The position numbers and the translations under genes were made by a program. Source: Bacteroidales bacterium (GTDB lineage Bacteria; Bacteroidota; Bacteroidia; Bacteroidales; Paludibacteraceae). From it: 40,574 nucleotides of DNA. Below, one piece after another: positions 10,101 through 19,051 of the stretch (the stretch's first letter is position 1; each line of letters starts with the position of its first letter). The stretch spans positions 1-40,574 of the forward strand of contig SUWZ01000032.1 in assembly GCA_015061185.1 (NCBI GenBank), given 5' to 3'. The notes beneath the pieces are model-generated. The model saw only the letters and a list, made by a program, of their open reading frames with translations, did not search any database and was not told where the DNA came from.

Positions 10101-10165
10101 AACGTTTGAGAATACGTAAATTGACATGCTGCAATAAATACGAATAAAAGCAACCACTTTTTCAT
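7142..10165 (-). CDS. Large T9SS-exported surface protein with gliding-type (type B) C-terminal domain
   Basis: This is a secreted protein of about 1007 residues. The ATG at 10163-10165 gives a clean signal peptide (MKKWLLLFVFIAACQFTYSQ); an ATG 18 bp upstream (10183) is also possible. The body contains repeated Ig/PKD-like beta segments and a middle MAM/jelly-roll-like part with DILIDDISISICYP. The last ~90 residues match the gliding-motility-associated CHU_C type B sorting domain: VPNIITPHND, EIYNRYQQMIFEG, GWDATYRGE, GTYYYRLFLPDG. The protein should be exported by T9SS and retained on the surface. It heads the cassette with the OmpA/PD40 and PorP-like genes. Its ligand or role is not recognisable; adhesion is one possibility. 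Confidence 0.88.
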   Translation of the reverse strand: MKKWLLLFVFIAACQFTYSQTFTFNNWYAFAGATVTEADECGTVFRVTARMNGWSPAQFQILKDGVPMGQSDLVSNDANIYYEGNGTEPAWRIKMDNSGESWSYSFYINTRVTPNRIETSLPTTPYDGVKATTSKAVLTAPTQEFELSGFGCSSVDTAQFTSYQWVVSEDAENWKEIEGATSETLTLSGLKMGDKVYETLYYALKANIVYTDVDKELISSPVKMSYAKPSMGGFVVNNANGKTFNAKEYEISSFSNIASIEILDEAMVGFEGDVEYCLSLKSLEKADAEWEEFECGKTKVWKKFKPQGSALYRVIAKGKSQYSGLPVFAVSPDSVVIRVVHHADSFFVERNLWLDDFGMFASATSYYAKDSVGQIKLHEGTIDGKSGIEYTIENYWAPDPFSYVREHSYGLTDPNVINPTRNWCGKYRLDDGYYIITSNPYLGDGPNYDSQDYWKGEDHTAGDKNGGMLFVNCAEGKQNVLIYERDIHLDTLCQNVKLLFSCFICNAVFKEGSDVPVNLRLDLLDENGDTVHSVSTGDIQRRVQENREDALLLASDWANLTFKFPINGSKYTMRLYNNAIGGNANGGNDILIDDISISICYPTIELEAGIWDEEGDSVIGSSTDVQACLGETFQLHAFNELGITQFISNPLYLYQYKNASTEGQWKNYGNICGDSIIKIVTKKGENTFTEKTTFRVIVAATYEAIDTLLKYGSINSTECKYMHAINEALTIVANDPAVELEPDNSLYCLHSDKETPADLKLKIVSGTPKNILWNAFATASDTAEFDWNSAEVIPCTEKDSVGAVVTIEVPAIKAGELYVARLEDEKCGISAPTSLSLSTADQVVLDIEISDTKVSFGESVKLTVESSNTAIDSFLWYGNGEKIKETEGVYELEYKPTKNGNIDFFADVNIADKRCASPSDTVSLEVSLKVPNIITPHNDASDLERNNSFMKGYQVEIYNRYQQMIFEGPDGWDATYRGEIAEPGTYYYRLFLPDGTIQKGTLEVAKF

Positions 10166-10255
10166 TAAAATAATCTGTCTCATATCTATAAATTTTATAG
10201 TAGTTCGTACTAAGTTCTATACTATTCTAATTCTATTTGCGCATAATACACATTT

Positions 10256-10285
10256 CAAAGTTAACAAAAAAAAACACATATCAAA
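10256..10285 (-). promoter_or_regulatory. Promoter of the type B cargo / OmpA / PorP-like cassette
   Basis: On the minus strand TTTG (10282-10285) is followed after 18 bp by TAACTTTG (10256-10263), the Bacteroidetes -33/-7 pattern. It lies about 90 bp upstream of the cassette's first start codon. Confidence 0.6.
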
Positions 10286-10345
10286 ATAATTATTAAAAAA
10301 AACTATATTTTTTAATGTTTGCTTTATGAAATATTACGTTTTGTA

Positions 10346-10386
10346 GAAAAAAAAGAGGATTTTGTCGATATATAACAAAATCCTCC
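10346..10386 (-). terminator. Rho-independent terminator after purL
   Basis: GAGGATTTTGT (10355-10365) pairs perfectly with ACAAAATCCTC (10375-10385), an 11-bp stem with a 9-nt loop. On the minus strand it is followed by a run of eight T residues. It lies about 20 bp past the purL stop and closes the six-gene wza-to-purL unit. Confidence 0.9.
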
Positions 10387-10407
10387 TCTCTTCCATTATA
10401 ACTGAAA

Positions 10408-13400
10408 TTACTTACAATTCTCTATCCATTTTCTTGCATTAACAAAAGCCTCCAACCATGGTGTTATTTCATCATTTGCTTTGCGGTCTTCCGGATAATA
10501 TGCCCATTGCCATGGGAATATTGCTCTTTCCAAGTGTGGCATCATGGCTAAGTGACGTCCATCCTTAGAACATACTCCGGCAACATTGTACATAGAACCA
10601 TTTGGATTTGCCGGGTATCCTTCATACTCATATTTTGCAATAACATTGTAAGCATCCTCTGCGTATGGGAAATCAAATTTACCCTCTCCATGAGCAACCC
10701 AAATTCCTAATTTGCTTCCTGACAAAGATCCAAACATTACTGAATTATTTTCAGGAATGTGCAAACCAACAAATGACGATTCAAACTTATGTGAATTGTT
10801 ATGCAACATCTTATGTTTTAACTCATGCTCCGGATACATCAATTCCAACTCTGCCATCAATTGACAACCGTTACAAATTCCTAAACTCAACGTATCTTTT
10901 CTTGCATAGAATTTAGCTAAAGTCTCTTTCGCTTTCTCGCTATAACGGAATCCTCCTGCCCAACCTTTTGCAGAGCCTAATACATCTGAGTTAGAGAAAC
11001 CGCCACAGAAAACTATCATATTCACATCTTCCAAAGTTTCCCTGCCGGTTGTCAAATCTGTCATGTGAACATCCTTTACATCAAAACCTGCCAACCATAA
11101 AGAGTAGGCCATTTCACGCTCTCCATTGGTTCCCTTCTCTCGGATAATCGCAGCCTTTATGCCAGACATTCCATTACGATCCGCAGACAATCCAAATTGA
11201 GACAATTTTCCTTGGAAATTTGCATTGAACTTAACTTGCAACGGTTGCTTTTTGTAGTTTTCAAATCGCTCTTTTGCACAAGTCTCTCCGCTTTGCTTAC
11301 GATCCAATAAGTAGGATGATTTAAACCATAAATCTCTCATCTTATCAATATCTAAACTAACGGTCTTTCCTGCTTTCTCAATAACTAACTCTCTGTCATC
11401 TGTCAAGGTGGCAATTTGAGCAAAACCTACTCCTGCATCTTGCAATAGTTTCTCTACAGCATTCTTATCCTCAACCTGAATGATAACACCCGGATTTTCG
11501 CTAAACAATATTTTAACTAAACTCTCTTCTGCTATTGCATTCAGATTTACCTTCAAACCTCCATTTGTATTAGGGAAACACATCTCTAATAAAGCTGTCA
11601 ACATTCCTCCTGCAGAGATGTCATGACCCGCCAACACTAAATTTGATTTTATCAATTCTTGAACAGCCTCAAATGCATCTGCAAAATAAGATGGGTCTGC
11701 AACGGTAGGAACCTCATCTCCCAAACGATTCAAGGACAACGCCAAAGCTGAGCCCCCTAATTTTAATGAATCAAAAGAGAAGTCGATATGATACAAATAA
11801 CTTCCTTTCTTATTTACCAAAACCGGAGAAACAATTTTTCTAATATCTTCTACTTCTGCACCGGCAGAGATAATCACGGTTCCCGGAGAATATACTTTTT
11901 CATCTCCATATTTTTGAGTCATGGAAAGCGAATCTTTTCCTGTTGGAATATTCACACCCAACTCACATGCAAAATCGCTACATGCTTCCACCGCTTTATA
12001 TAGACGAGCATCTTCTCCCGGATTTTTACACGGCCACATCCAATTGGCACTCAAAGATACACTTTCCAATCCATCTTTTAATGGAGCCCAAACGATATTA
12101 GTCAAAGCCTCTGCAATGGAAATAACCGAACCGGCAGCCGGATCTACCAATGCAACAGCCGGAGCATGTCCAATGGAAGTAGCAATTCCACTTTTTCCTC
12201 TATAATCCAATGCAACAGCACCCAAATCATTAACCGGCAATTGAATTTCTCCTGCACATTGCTGACGAGCCACCTTACCTGTTACAGAGCGGTCAACCTT
12301 ATTTGTCAACCAATCTTTACAAGCAACGGCTTCCATTTGCAACACATTCTCGATATATGATTCAATTTTTGTCTCTTCTACTTGTACCGATTCAAACTTC
12401 TCCTCAATAGTAGAATCAGTAATGACCGTACGAGGTGGCTTACCTATCATATAATCCAAACGCAAATCAATCGGCTTATCACCATTCTTGCGTTCAAAGA
12501 CAAATTGCATATCATCAGTTGTCTCTCCAACAACATACATTGGCGCACGTTCGCGATCTGCAATGCGTCTGATCAATTCTATATCTTTTTCTTCTACCAA
12601 CAATCCCATTCGTTCTTGACTCTCATTTCCGATAATTTCTTTATCAGAAAGAGTTGGGTCTCCTATCGGAAGATTATCCATATCAATTTTTCCACCTGTT
12701 GCTTCTACCAACTCAGACAAACAATTTAAATGCCCTCCTGCACCATGGTCATGGATAGAAACAATTGGGTTATTATCAGATTCAGCCAATGTCCGAATTA
12801 CGTTAGAAACACGTTTTTGCATCTCCGGATTAGCACGCTGAACAGCATTCAATTCTATGGCATTATCGTAAGAACCTGTATCAACAGAAGAGACTGCTCC
12901 ACCTCCCATTCCAATACGATAATTATCACCCCCCATCACCACAACTTTTTCGCCAGGTTTTGGCTCTCCTTTTAAACTATCATTTTTCTTTGCAAAACCG
13001 ACACCACCTGCCAACATGATTACCTTATCAAAGGCAAATTTTTTGTAATTTTCTGCATGTTCAAATGTTAAGACGGAACCACAGATTAAAGGTTGACCAA
13101 ATTTATTTCCAAAATCACTTGCTCCATTAGATGCCTTAATCAAAATTTGTTCTGGCGTTTGATAAAGCCACTTACGCTCCGGCATAGCATTCTCCCATGC
13201 TCTTGCTCCCTCTGTACGAGGATAAGATGTCATATAGACAGCTGTTCCGGCAATCGGCAAACTTGCCTTTCCTCCACCCAAACGATCTCGGATCTCACCT
13301 CCCGTTCCGGTTGCAGCCCCATTAAATGGCTCCACAGTTGTAGGGAAATTATGCGTTTCTGCCTTTAACGAAATAACCGATTTCATCTTCTTTACTTCAA

Positions 13401-14097
13401 AGAAATCCGGCTTGTCTCCGCTTTTAGGAGCAAATTGTTCTATTTCCGGACCATCGTTGAATGCAACATTATCTTTGTACGCAGAAACAATTTTATTCGG
13501 ATTGGTTTCTGATGTTCGCTTAATCAACTTAAATAACGAACTCTCCTTCTCCTCTCCATCAATAATAAACAATCCATTAAAGATCTTATGACGACAATGT
13601 TCTGAGTTTACTTGTGAAAAACCGAATACTTCGCTGTCTGTCAACTTTCTTCCAATTTTCTGACTAACTTCATTCAAGTAATCCATCTCTTGAGAACTTA
13701 GAGCCAAGCCTTCTTTCTCATTATAAGCCGCCAAATCATCGATATAAACAATAGGATCCGGTTGCTTATCAATAGTAAAAATAGATTGATCCAACCCGCC
13801 ATAAATACGTTGTAACATCGGGTCGTGTTCTGAATCTTTTCCTTTCACAGGGAAATACTCTTCTATACGAGAAATACCTGCAATAGCCATATTTTGCGTT
13901 ATTTCTACTGCATTTGTACTCCACGGAGTTATCATCTCTCTACGAGGTCCTACAAACCATCCTCCAATCTCTTTCTCTTCCGTATATTCTGCTCCACTAA
14001 AGAGCCATGTCAACTTCTCGATTTCCTCCGAAGAGAACGCATGTTCTACTTCAACTGCCAAGTAACCGGCATCCGCTTTCTTGAAAAATGAAATCAT
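10408..14097 (-). CDS. purL: Phosphoribosylformylglycinamidine synthase (single-chain)
   Basis: PurL converts FGAR, glutamine and ATP to FGAM in purine synthesis. The 1229-residue length fits the large single-chain form that carries its own glutaminase. Visible motifs: SQVNSEHCRHKIF (about 165), KAETHNFPTTVEPFNGAATGTGG (split here as ETHNFPTT and GAATGTGG), SIHDHGAGG, PTGKDSLSMTQ, and the C-terminal class I amidotransferase with nucleophile Cys in LGICNGCQL (about 1070). The end also carries HGEGKFDF and PNGSMYNVAG. The gene begins 12 bp after recN ends and is the last member of a six-gene unit, followed by a strong terminator. It is full length with no visible defect. Confidence 0.97.
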   Translation of the reverse strand: MISFFKKADAGYLAVEVEHAFSSEEIEKLTWLFSGAEYTEEKEIGGWFVGPRREMITPWSTNAVEITQNMAIAGISRIEEYFPVKGKDSEHDPMLQRIYGGLDQSIFTIDKQPDPIVYIDDLAAYNEKEGLALSSQEMDYLNEVSQKIGRKLTDSEVFGFSQVNSEHCRHKIFNGLFIIDGEEKESSLFKLIKRTSETNPNKIVSAYKDNVAFNDGPEIEQFAPKSGDKPDFFEVKKMKSVISLKAETHNFPTTVEPFNGAATGTGGEIRDRLGGGKASLPIAGTAVYMTSYPRTEGARAWENAMPERKWLYQTPEQILIKASNGASDFGNKFGQPLICGSVLTFEHAENYKKFAFDKVIMLAGGVGFAKKNDSLKGEPKPGEKVVVMGGDNYRIGMGGGAVSSVDTGSYDNAIELNAVQRANPEMQKRVSNVIRTLAESDNNPIVSIHDHGAGGHLNCLSELVEATGGKIDMDNLPIGDPTLSDKEIIGNESQERMGLLVEEKDIELIRRIADRERAPMYVVGETTDDMQFVFERKNGDKPIDLRLDYMIGKPPRTVITDSTIEEKFESVQVEETKIESYIENVLQMEAVACKDWLTNKVDRSVTGKVARQQCAGEIQLPVNDLGAVALDYRGKSGIATSIGHAPAVALVDPAAGSVISIAEALTNIVWAPLKDGLESVSLSANWMWPCKNPGEDARLYKAVEACSDFACELGVNIPTGKDSLSMTQKYGDEKVYSPGTVIISAGAEVEDIRKIVSPVLVNKKGSYLYHIDFSFDSLKLGGSALALSLNRLGDEVPTVADPSYFADAFEAVQELIKSNLVLAGHDISAGGMLTALLEMCFPNTNGGLKVNLNAIAEESLVKILFSENPGVIIQVEDKNAVEKLLQDAGVGFAQIATLTDDRELVIEKAGKTVSLDIDKMRDLWFKSSYLLDRKQSGETCAKERFENYKKQPLQVKFNANFQGKLSQFGLSADRNGMSGIKAAIIREKGTNGEREMAYSLWLAGFDVKDVHMTDLTTGRETLEDVNMIVFCGGFSNSDVLGSAKGWAGGFRYSEKAKETLAKFYARKDTLSLGICNGCQLMAELELMYPEHELKHKMLHNNSHKFESSFVGLHIPENNSVMFGSLSGSKLGIWVAHGEGKFDFPYAEDAYNVIAKYEYEGYPANPNGSMYNVAGVCSKDGRHLAMMPHLERAIFPWQWAYYPEDRKANDEITPWLEAFVNARKWIENCK

Positions 14098-14109
14098 TGT
14101 TTATGCTAT

Positions 14110-15765
14110 TTATTTAATTAATAACTCTTTTGCTGTTAATTTTGCTGCTTCTGTTGGATTTAAGCCACTTAACATTTGAGCTATCTCCAACTCCCTCTCT
14201 TCTTTTGCCAAAGCTTTGATGTGTGATATGGTTCCCTGCTCACCATCCTCTTTGTACACCTTATAATGAGCATCTCCTTTTGCCGCAATTTGCGGTAAAT
14301 GGGTAATGCTGATAACTTGCATGAATTCTCCCATCTGCAGCATCAACATTGCCATCCTTGTTGCCACTTCTCCTGAAACTCCCGTATCTATCTCGTCTAA
14401 CAAGATTGTGGGCAAATTAACATTTCTCGATAATATACACTTTAACGCTAACATTACTCGAGACATTTCTCCTCCCGATGCAATTTGATGCAATGCTCTT
14501 TCCGCAACACTCTTGTTTGCCGAAAACATGAATGTAATGCAATCCTCTCCGGTAGGCAAAAATGTTTCTGCTCTGTCAATCTGAACTTTAAAACGTGCAT
14601 TCACAATTCCCAACTCTACCAACAACCCATTCATAGATTGCTCTAAGGATGGCACCGCCTTAGTTCTTTTCTCAGAAAGCATTGCTGATTTAGAACTCAA
14701 CTCCTCCTGAATGCTTTTTATCTGCTCTTTACAAGTTGTAATCCTCTCTGAATAACTTCCTATCTGCTCCAACTTATTCTCAAAATCCTCTTGAAGCTCT
14801 ATCAACTCCTGAACAGATGACAGATGATGTTTTTTCTCTACTGCATAGATTTTATCCAAAGTCTTCTCTACGCTCTCCAAACGATTGGGATTTACTTCAA
14901 CACTCTCTACTTCTTGTTCCAAATCCCGAGCAACATCTTTCATCTCAATCATCACAGAATTGATTCTCTCTGCCCATTCTGAAACCTTTGGATAAAGAGT
15001 GGATACTCCACTCAAAATTTGTGATGCCGACTTCAACTCTGATAAAATATTATCATCTTTCCCATTCAGCAACCATGCTGTCCCTTCAATAGCATCCTTA
15101 ATTTCTGTTGCATGCGTCAGATAAGACAACTCCTCCTCCAATGCTACCTGATCAATCTCCTTCAAAGATAACTCTTTTAATTGAGATAATTGATATTCTA
15201 AGTAGTCTCTATCCGATTCTGCTGCAACAGACTGCTCTTCTAAAATTTTCAATTCACGTTGCAGCTGTACATACGTAGTAAACAACTCCTTATATTCTGC
15301 CAATTCTGCCGAATTATCAGCAACTGCATCCACCACTTGCAACTGAAAACTACTCTCTGCCAACAATAAATTAGCATGTTGCGAATGAATATCAATCAGA
15401 CGCCCCGCCAACTCCTTCAAACTACTCAATGCAACCGGAGAATCATTTACAAATGCTCTTGATTTACCTGAGGGCAAAACCTCTCTTCTGATGACAGTCT
15501 CATCGTCATACTCCAACTCTTCACTCTCGAAGAAAGAGATAAGGTCGTACTCTTTTAAATCAAATATTGCTTCAACAACACATTTCCGAGACGGATCTTT
15601 CAATGTTTTTTGGTCGGCGCGCTGACCTAATATTAATCCTAGAGCATCTAATAATATCGATTTACCGGAACCTGTTTCTCCTGTAATGACAGAAAAACCC
15701 TCATTGAAGAAGATTTCACTCTTTTCAATCAATGCATAATTTTCAACTGTCAAACTTTTCAACAT
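14110..15765 (-). CDS. recN: DNA repair ATPase RecN
   Basis: RecN is an SMC-like ATPase that acts early in double-strand-break repair. The 551-residue protein shows Walker A GETGSGKS near residue 30, the RecN-typical LGQRAD, long coiled-coil arms in the middle (about 150-370), the ABC signature ASGGEMSRVMLALK and Walker B LLDEIDTGVSGEVA, then SITHLPQIAA. The length and order are those of the family. It is 11 bp downstream of porD and 12 bp upstream of purL, so it is co-transcribed with both. The porD-recN adjacency also occurs in other Bacteroidetes. Confidence 0.97.
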   Translation of the reverse strand: MLKSLTVENYALIEKSEIFFNEGFSVITGETGSGKSILLDALGLILGQRADQKTLKDPSRKCVVEAIFDLKEYDLISFFESEELEYDDETVIRREVLPSGKSRAFVNDSPVALSSLKELAGRLIDIHSQHANLLLAESSFQLQVVDAVADNSAELAEYKELFTTYVQLQRELKILEEQSVAAESDRDYLEYQLSQLKELSLKEIDQVALEEELSYLTHATEIKDAIEGTAWLLNGKDDNILSELKSASQILSGVSTLYPKVSEWAERINSVMIEMKDVARDLEQEVESVEVNPNRLESVEKTLDKIYAVEKKHHLSSVQELIELQEDFENKLEQIGSYSERITTCKEQIKSIQEELSSKSAMLSEKRTKAVPSLEQSMNGLLVELGIVNARFKVQIDRAETFLPTGEDCITFMFSANKSVAERALHQIASGGEMSRVMLALKCILSRNVNLPTILLDEIDTGVSGEVATRMAMLMLQMGEFMQVISITHLPQIAAKGDAHYKVYKEDGEQGTISHIKALAKEERELEIAQMLSGLNPTEAAKLTAKELLIK

Positions 15766-15776
15766 AACTCCTACAA

Positions 15777-16676
15777 TTAATTCAACAACTCTTGAAATTT
15801 CGTTGATTGTGTTGGTAAGATACTTGATAATATATCATATACTTCTTTTTTCTCTTTTGATGTTGCCGGCTTAAACATATCCAACAACTCGTTTAATTTG
15901 GCTTCAACAAAAAGTTGCAATCCAATCGAATAGGGGAAAGAACGATTCATTTCTTGAAGATAGGGCAATAATCCATAAATAACGGTTCGACCCTTTTCAA
16001 CGCTATTCACCATTTCATCCAAACCAAAACGATGGTACTCATAATTTACATCTCTCAATCTTTTCAATCGCTCATCAATATAATTGCTAACCAATGCATA
16101 ACGATTTCTATCACTGTCAAATGCTTTCCACCCTGCATCATCAGAAGACTGAGCCAAGGCAGCTATCAACTCTGCTTTTTCAAAATATTTAGAGCCACCA
16201 TATCTGCCAAACGAATCAAAATGGAGTCCTAAAATAATGTTTGCATAGAATGCCATTGTTGAAAGCAGATTAGACTCATACAGATTTTCATCAAATTCAA
16301 AACGTTGAAATTGCGTATAATTAAAATTGAAGTTCTGATCTAAAAAATTAAATAAAGTGGTTGTATATCCCGAATTAAATACAGGGCGACTCGCTTGAAC
16401 TTGCAATTGCCCGGTATAAGACTCTCCTGCGACATTATCAATTGTAATCACAAAATTACACTCTATTCGCTCTTCCTCCGTAAACGTTGCATCAGTCCAT
16501 TTCCTTGAATTGATAAACTCAGTTAAACTGTTACTCAATTCATCATAGATATCCTTGTTTGTTCCCTCTATTTGATCGCTATTTATTCGAACAAATGCTT
16601 TCAACTCTTGCGAATATGCCATCGGGAATAATGCGCAAAAGAACAACAAAAACAATATGGGTCTAAACCATTTCAT
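15777..16676 (-). CDS. porD: DUF4835 / PorD-family T9SS-associated protein
   Basis: The 299-residue exported protein has a signal peptide (cleavage about MAYSQ|ELKAF) and the family's typical opening: VRINSDQIEGTNKDIYDELSNS (given in part as RINSDQIEGTNK), SLTEFINSRKWT, then TGQLQVQASRPVFNSGYTT and NFNYTQFQRFEFDE. The end is SILPTQSTKFQELLN. The family is annotated as PorD and tied to type IX secretion, but its biochemical role is unknown. Its place between coaBC and recN is typical for Bacteroidetes, which supports the call. Gaps are 8 bp after coaBC and 11 bp before recN. Confidence 0.87.
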   Translation of the reverse strand: MKWFRPILFLLFFCALFPMAYSQELKAFVRINSDQIEGTNKDIYDELSNSLTEFINSRKWTDATFTEEERIECNFVITIDNVAGESYTGQLQVQASRPVFNSGYTTTLFNFLDQNFNFNYTQFQRFEFDENLYESNLLSTMAFYANIILGLHFDSFGRYGGSKYFEKAELIAALAQSSDDAGWKAFDSDRNRYALVSNYIDERLKRLRDVNYEYHRFGLDEMVNSVEKGRTVIYGLLPYLQEMNRSFPYSIGLQLFVEAKLNELLDMFKPATSKEKKEVYDILSSILPTQSTKFQELLN

Positions 16677-16684
16677 ATCAAAAC

Positions 16685-17881
16685 TTATAATAATTGCGTT
16701 GCATAGTCCAAAATATCCTTTGCCACTTCCGACTTCGGTTTCAAATCATAAGAGGTAGAAGTGCCAAATTTATCAATAATTGTAATCTTATTGGTATCAT
16801 ACTGAAAACCTGCATTCTTATCTCTCAATGAATTTAACACAATGAAATCGAAATTCTTACGTTTGCATTTTTCAGTTGCATTACCAAATTCATTATCCGT
16901 TTCAAGTGCAAAACCAATTAGCAATTGCCCCTCTTTCTTCAGGGTTCCCAAATGAGCAGCAATATCCTTTGTCGGAGATAAATTCAACTGCATAGCACCC
17001 GTCTTTTCTCTTTTAATTTTGCTATCAGATTTGACCTCAGGAGTGTAATCTGCAACAGCTGCACTCAAAATAGCAAAATCAACCGTAGGAAAATCTGCCA
17101 CAGATGCCTCAAACATCTCTTGCGCCGATTCCACAGAAACTCTTCTTATATTAGGGTGTTGAGGATTCAATTTAACCGGTCCGGAGACTAATATCACCTC
17201 TGCACCTCGCTTTGCACACTCCTCGGCAATCGCGTATCCCATCTTACCGGACGAATAATTTCCTATAAAACGTACAGGATCTATTTTTTCGTATGTTGGT
17301 CCGGCTGTAATTAATACTCTCTTCCCCTTTAACGACTCGTTTTTGGAAAAAAACTCATCCATTGCATTCACAATCTGTTCCGGCTCTGCCATGCGTCCTT
17401 TGCCGGACAATCCGCTTGCCAAAAATCCCTCCTCAGCATCAATCACCTGAACCCCGCGTTTCTTTAATAATGAGATATTATTTTGAGTTGCTTCATGAGC
17501 ATACATATCCAGATCCATGGAGGGAGCAACAAATACCGGACATTTTGCAGACAAATAAGTAGTTAAAAGCAAATTGTCTGCTATACCATTTGCCATTTTA
17601 CCTAACGTATTGGCAGTTGCAGGGGCAATTAAATAAGCATCTGCCCATAAGCCCAAAGAGACATGACTATTCCATGCTCCATTTTCGGGATCAAAGAAAT
17701 CCACTGCGATGGGATTCTGAGATAGTGTTGCCATCGTCAATGGAGTGATAAACTGTTTTGCCATAGGAGTCATTACCACCCTAACTTCTGCTCCGCGACG
17801 TTTCATTTCACGAACCACCGTAGCTACTTTATAGGCAGCAATTCCTCCGGTTATTCCCACTATAATCCTTTTTCCTTTCAT
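16685..17881 (-). CDS. coaBC: Phosphopantothenoylcysteine decarboxylase / synthetase (CoaBC)
   Basis: CoaBC performs two coenzyme A steps: joining 4'-phosphopantothenate to cysteine (CoaB, CTP-dependent) and decarboxylating the product (CoaC, FMN-dependent). The 398-residue protein shows the N-terminal flavoprotein (GITGGIAAYK, HVSLGLWAD, APATANTLGKMANGIADN, PSMDLDMY) and the C-terminal synthetase (LITAGPTYEKIDPVRFIGN then YSSGKMG, LSAAVADYTP, KTKDIA-like segment PTKDIAAHLG). In the flexible flap the E. coli catalytic Cys region (ACG) reads ASG (FLASGLSGKGRM). I am not certain how common this is in the phylum. Its ATG overlaps the stop of the wzz-like gene (ATGA, 17878-17881), so translation is probably coupled. 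Confidence 0.96.
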   Translation of the reverse strand: MKGKRIIVGITGGIAAYKVATVVREMKRRGAEVRVVMTPMAKQFITPLTMATLSQNPIAVDFFDPENGAWNSHVSLGLWADAYLIAPATANTLGKMANGIADNLLLTTYLSAKCPVFVAPSMDLDMYAHEATQNNISLLKKRGVQVIDAEEGFLASGLSGKGRMAEPEQIVNAMDEFFSKNESLKGKRVLITAGPTYEKIDPVRFIGNYSSGKMGYAIAEECAKRGAEVILVSGPVKLNPQHPNIRRVSVESAQEMFEASVADFPTVDFAILSAAVADYTPEVKSDSKIKREKTGAMQLNLSPTKDIAAHLGTLKKEGQLLIGFALETDNEFGNATEKCKRKNFDFIVLNSLRDKNAGFQYDTNKITIIDKFGTSTSYDLKPKSEVAKDILDYATQLL

Positions 17882-19041
17882 TGCTCTCCCTCCTTCTTTT
17901 CTGTCGGCAATGTTGTAACTTCAACGGACATTTGCTCTTTCAATTGCAGATAGTAACAAAAAGCTACTAACGCCAAACAAGATAGAAATCCGCCTAAAAA
18001 TCCTCCAACCACTATTCCCTTTGCCTTTCTCATTTTGTCATTAGGTAAAGGGAAAATAGGACTATCTATAATTTGTATCAACGGAGTTTCTCTTGCCAAA
18101 TCCAATTTAAGTACCTCTATATTCTTTATCATCTCTGCATACGACGTTGCAAGAATCTGAATATCTGTTTCTAACTTTCTTAATTGCACTCCCACAATTT
18201 GTCGAGCTGCATTCATATTCCCGTCAGCATAATAAGCTCTGCTACTCAAAGCTTTATCTAATTCTCGACGTACAGAATCTGCTTGATCTTGAAAAGATTC
18301 AATATTCAAACGAGACAACTCTGTTTTTGTATTTACATAAAAAGAAGAAACTTGATTTAGATGAGATGTTGCAAAAGCTTTAGCAAATGCCTCGTCAGGA
18401 TAAGTAAAAACATACTCCACGTACGATAACTTTTTATCTCTCTTTTCCACCATCACATTTGTTTGCAATAATGCGCCTGCCTTAGATAATAAAATACTAT
18501 CTTGCACACGAGAAAAAGAGGAACGACTCTGACCGTATGGGAACTCAACGTCACAAATAGAAACCCTTTCCTCTTCTTCACCCTCTTCTGAATCACGTTC
18601 CAAACAACTTGCACGAACACTATCACAAATTAACGAATATTCCATAAAAGTAATTGTATCTCCATTGTATTCTATTGGAGACAACAACGTATTTTCCATC
18701 AAAGAACGAGACTTAAACAACTCAAGAATATTATCACCACTAAACGCTCCCATTGATGTGGACCCCAACCCCAATAATGCAGTAATAGAACCCATGCTTG
18801 AAGAAGATGAAGACGACCCTCCGATTGTGAACACATAACGTGCTTCATAATTGGTGGTTCGCAAACACGTATAAACCAAACCAAGCGCACCGCCTAATAA
18901 GCCACAGATGACCACAACCCACCATCGCTTCAATAGAAAGTCCCAATAAACTTTTAACGTCTTTATGATATCGTTTAACGAGAGGGATTCTTCCTTTGTC
19001 TCTCCTAATAACGATTTATATAATTCATCCAAATCTGCCAT
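17878..19041 (-). CDS. Wzz-type polysaccharide chain-length / export co-polymerase
   Basis: The 387-residue inner-membrane protein has the Wzz layout: a short cytoplasmic N-terminus, a first membrane helix (about 40-60, WWVVVICGLLGGALGLVY), a long periplasmic domain with coiled coil (about 225-320), and a second membrane helix (about 342-365) preceded by the Pro-rich IIDSPIFPLPNDKMRKAKG. No Walker motifs or kinase domain are seen, so it is not a Wzc-type tyrosine kinase. A Ser-rich stretch (SSSSSSMGS, about 77-86) lies after the first strand. It presumably works with the Wza-like protein encoded 10 bp upstream in capsule or exopolysaccharide export. Its stop overlaps the coaBC start. Confidence 0.88.
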   Translation of the reverse strand: MADLDELYKSLLGETKEESLSLNDIIKTLKVYWDFLLKRWWVVVICGLLGGALGLVYTCLRTTNYEARYVFTIGGSSSSSSSMGSITALLGLGSTSMGAFSGDNILELFKSRSLMENTLLSPIEYNGDTITFMEYSLICDSVRASCLERDSEEGEEEERVSICDVEFPYGQSRSSFSRVQDSILLSKAGALLQTNVMVEKRDKKLSYVEYVFTYPDEAFAKAFATSHLNQVSSFYVNTKTELSRLNIESFQDQADSVRRELDKALSSRAYYADGNMNAARQIVGVQLRKLETDIQILATSYAEMIKNIEVLKLDLARETPLIQIIDSPIFPLPNDKMRKAKGIVVGGFLGGFLSCLALVAFCYYLQLKEQMSVEVTTLPTEKKEGEQ

Positions 19042-19051
19042 ATTACCACAA

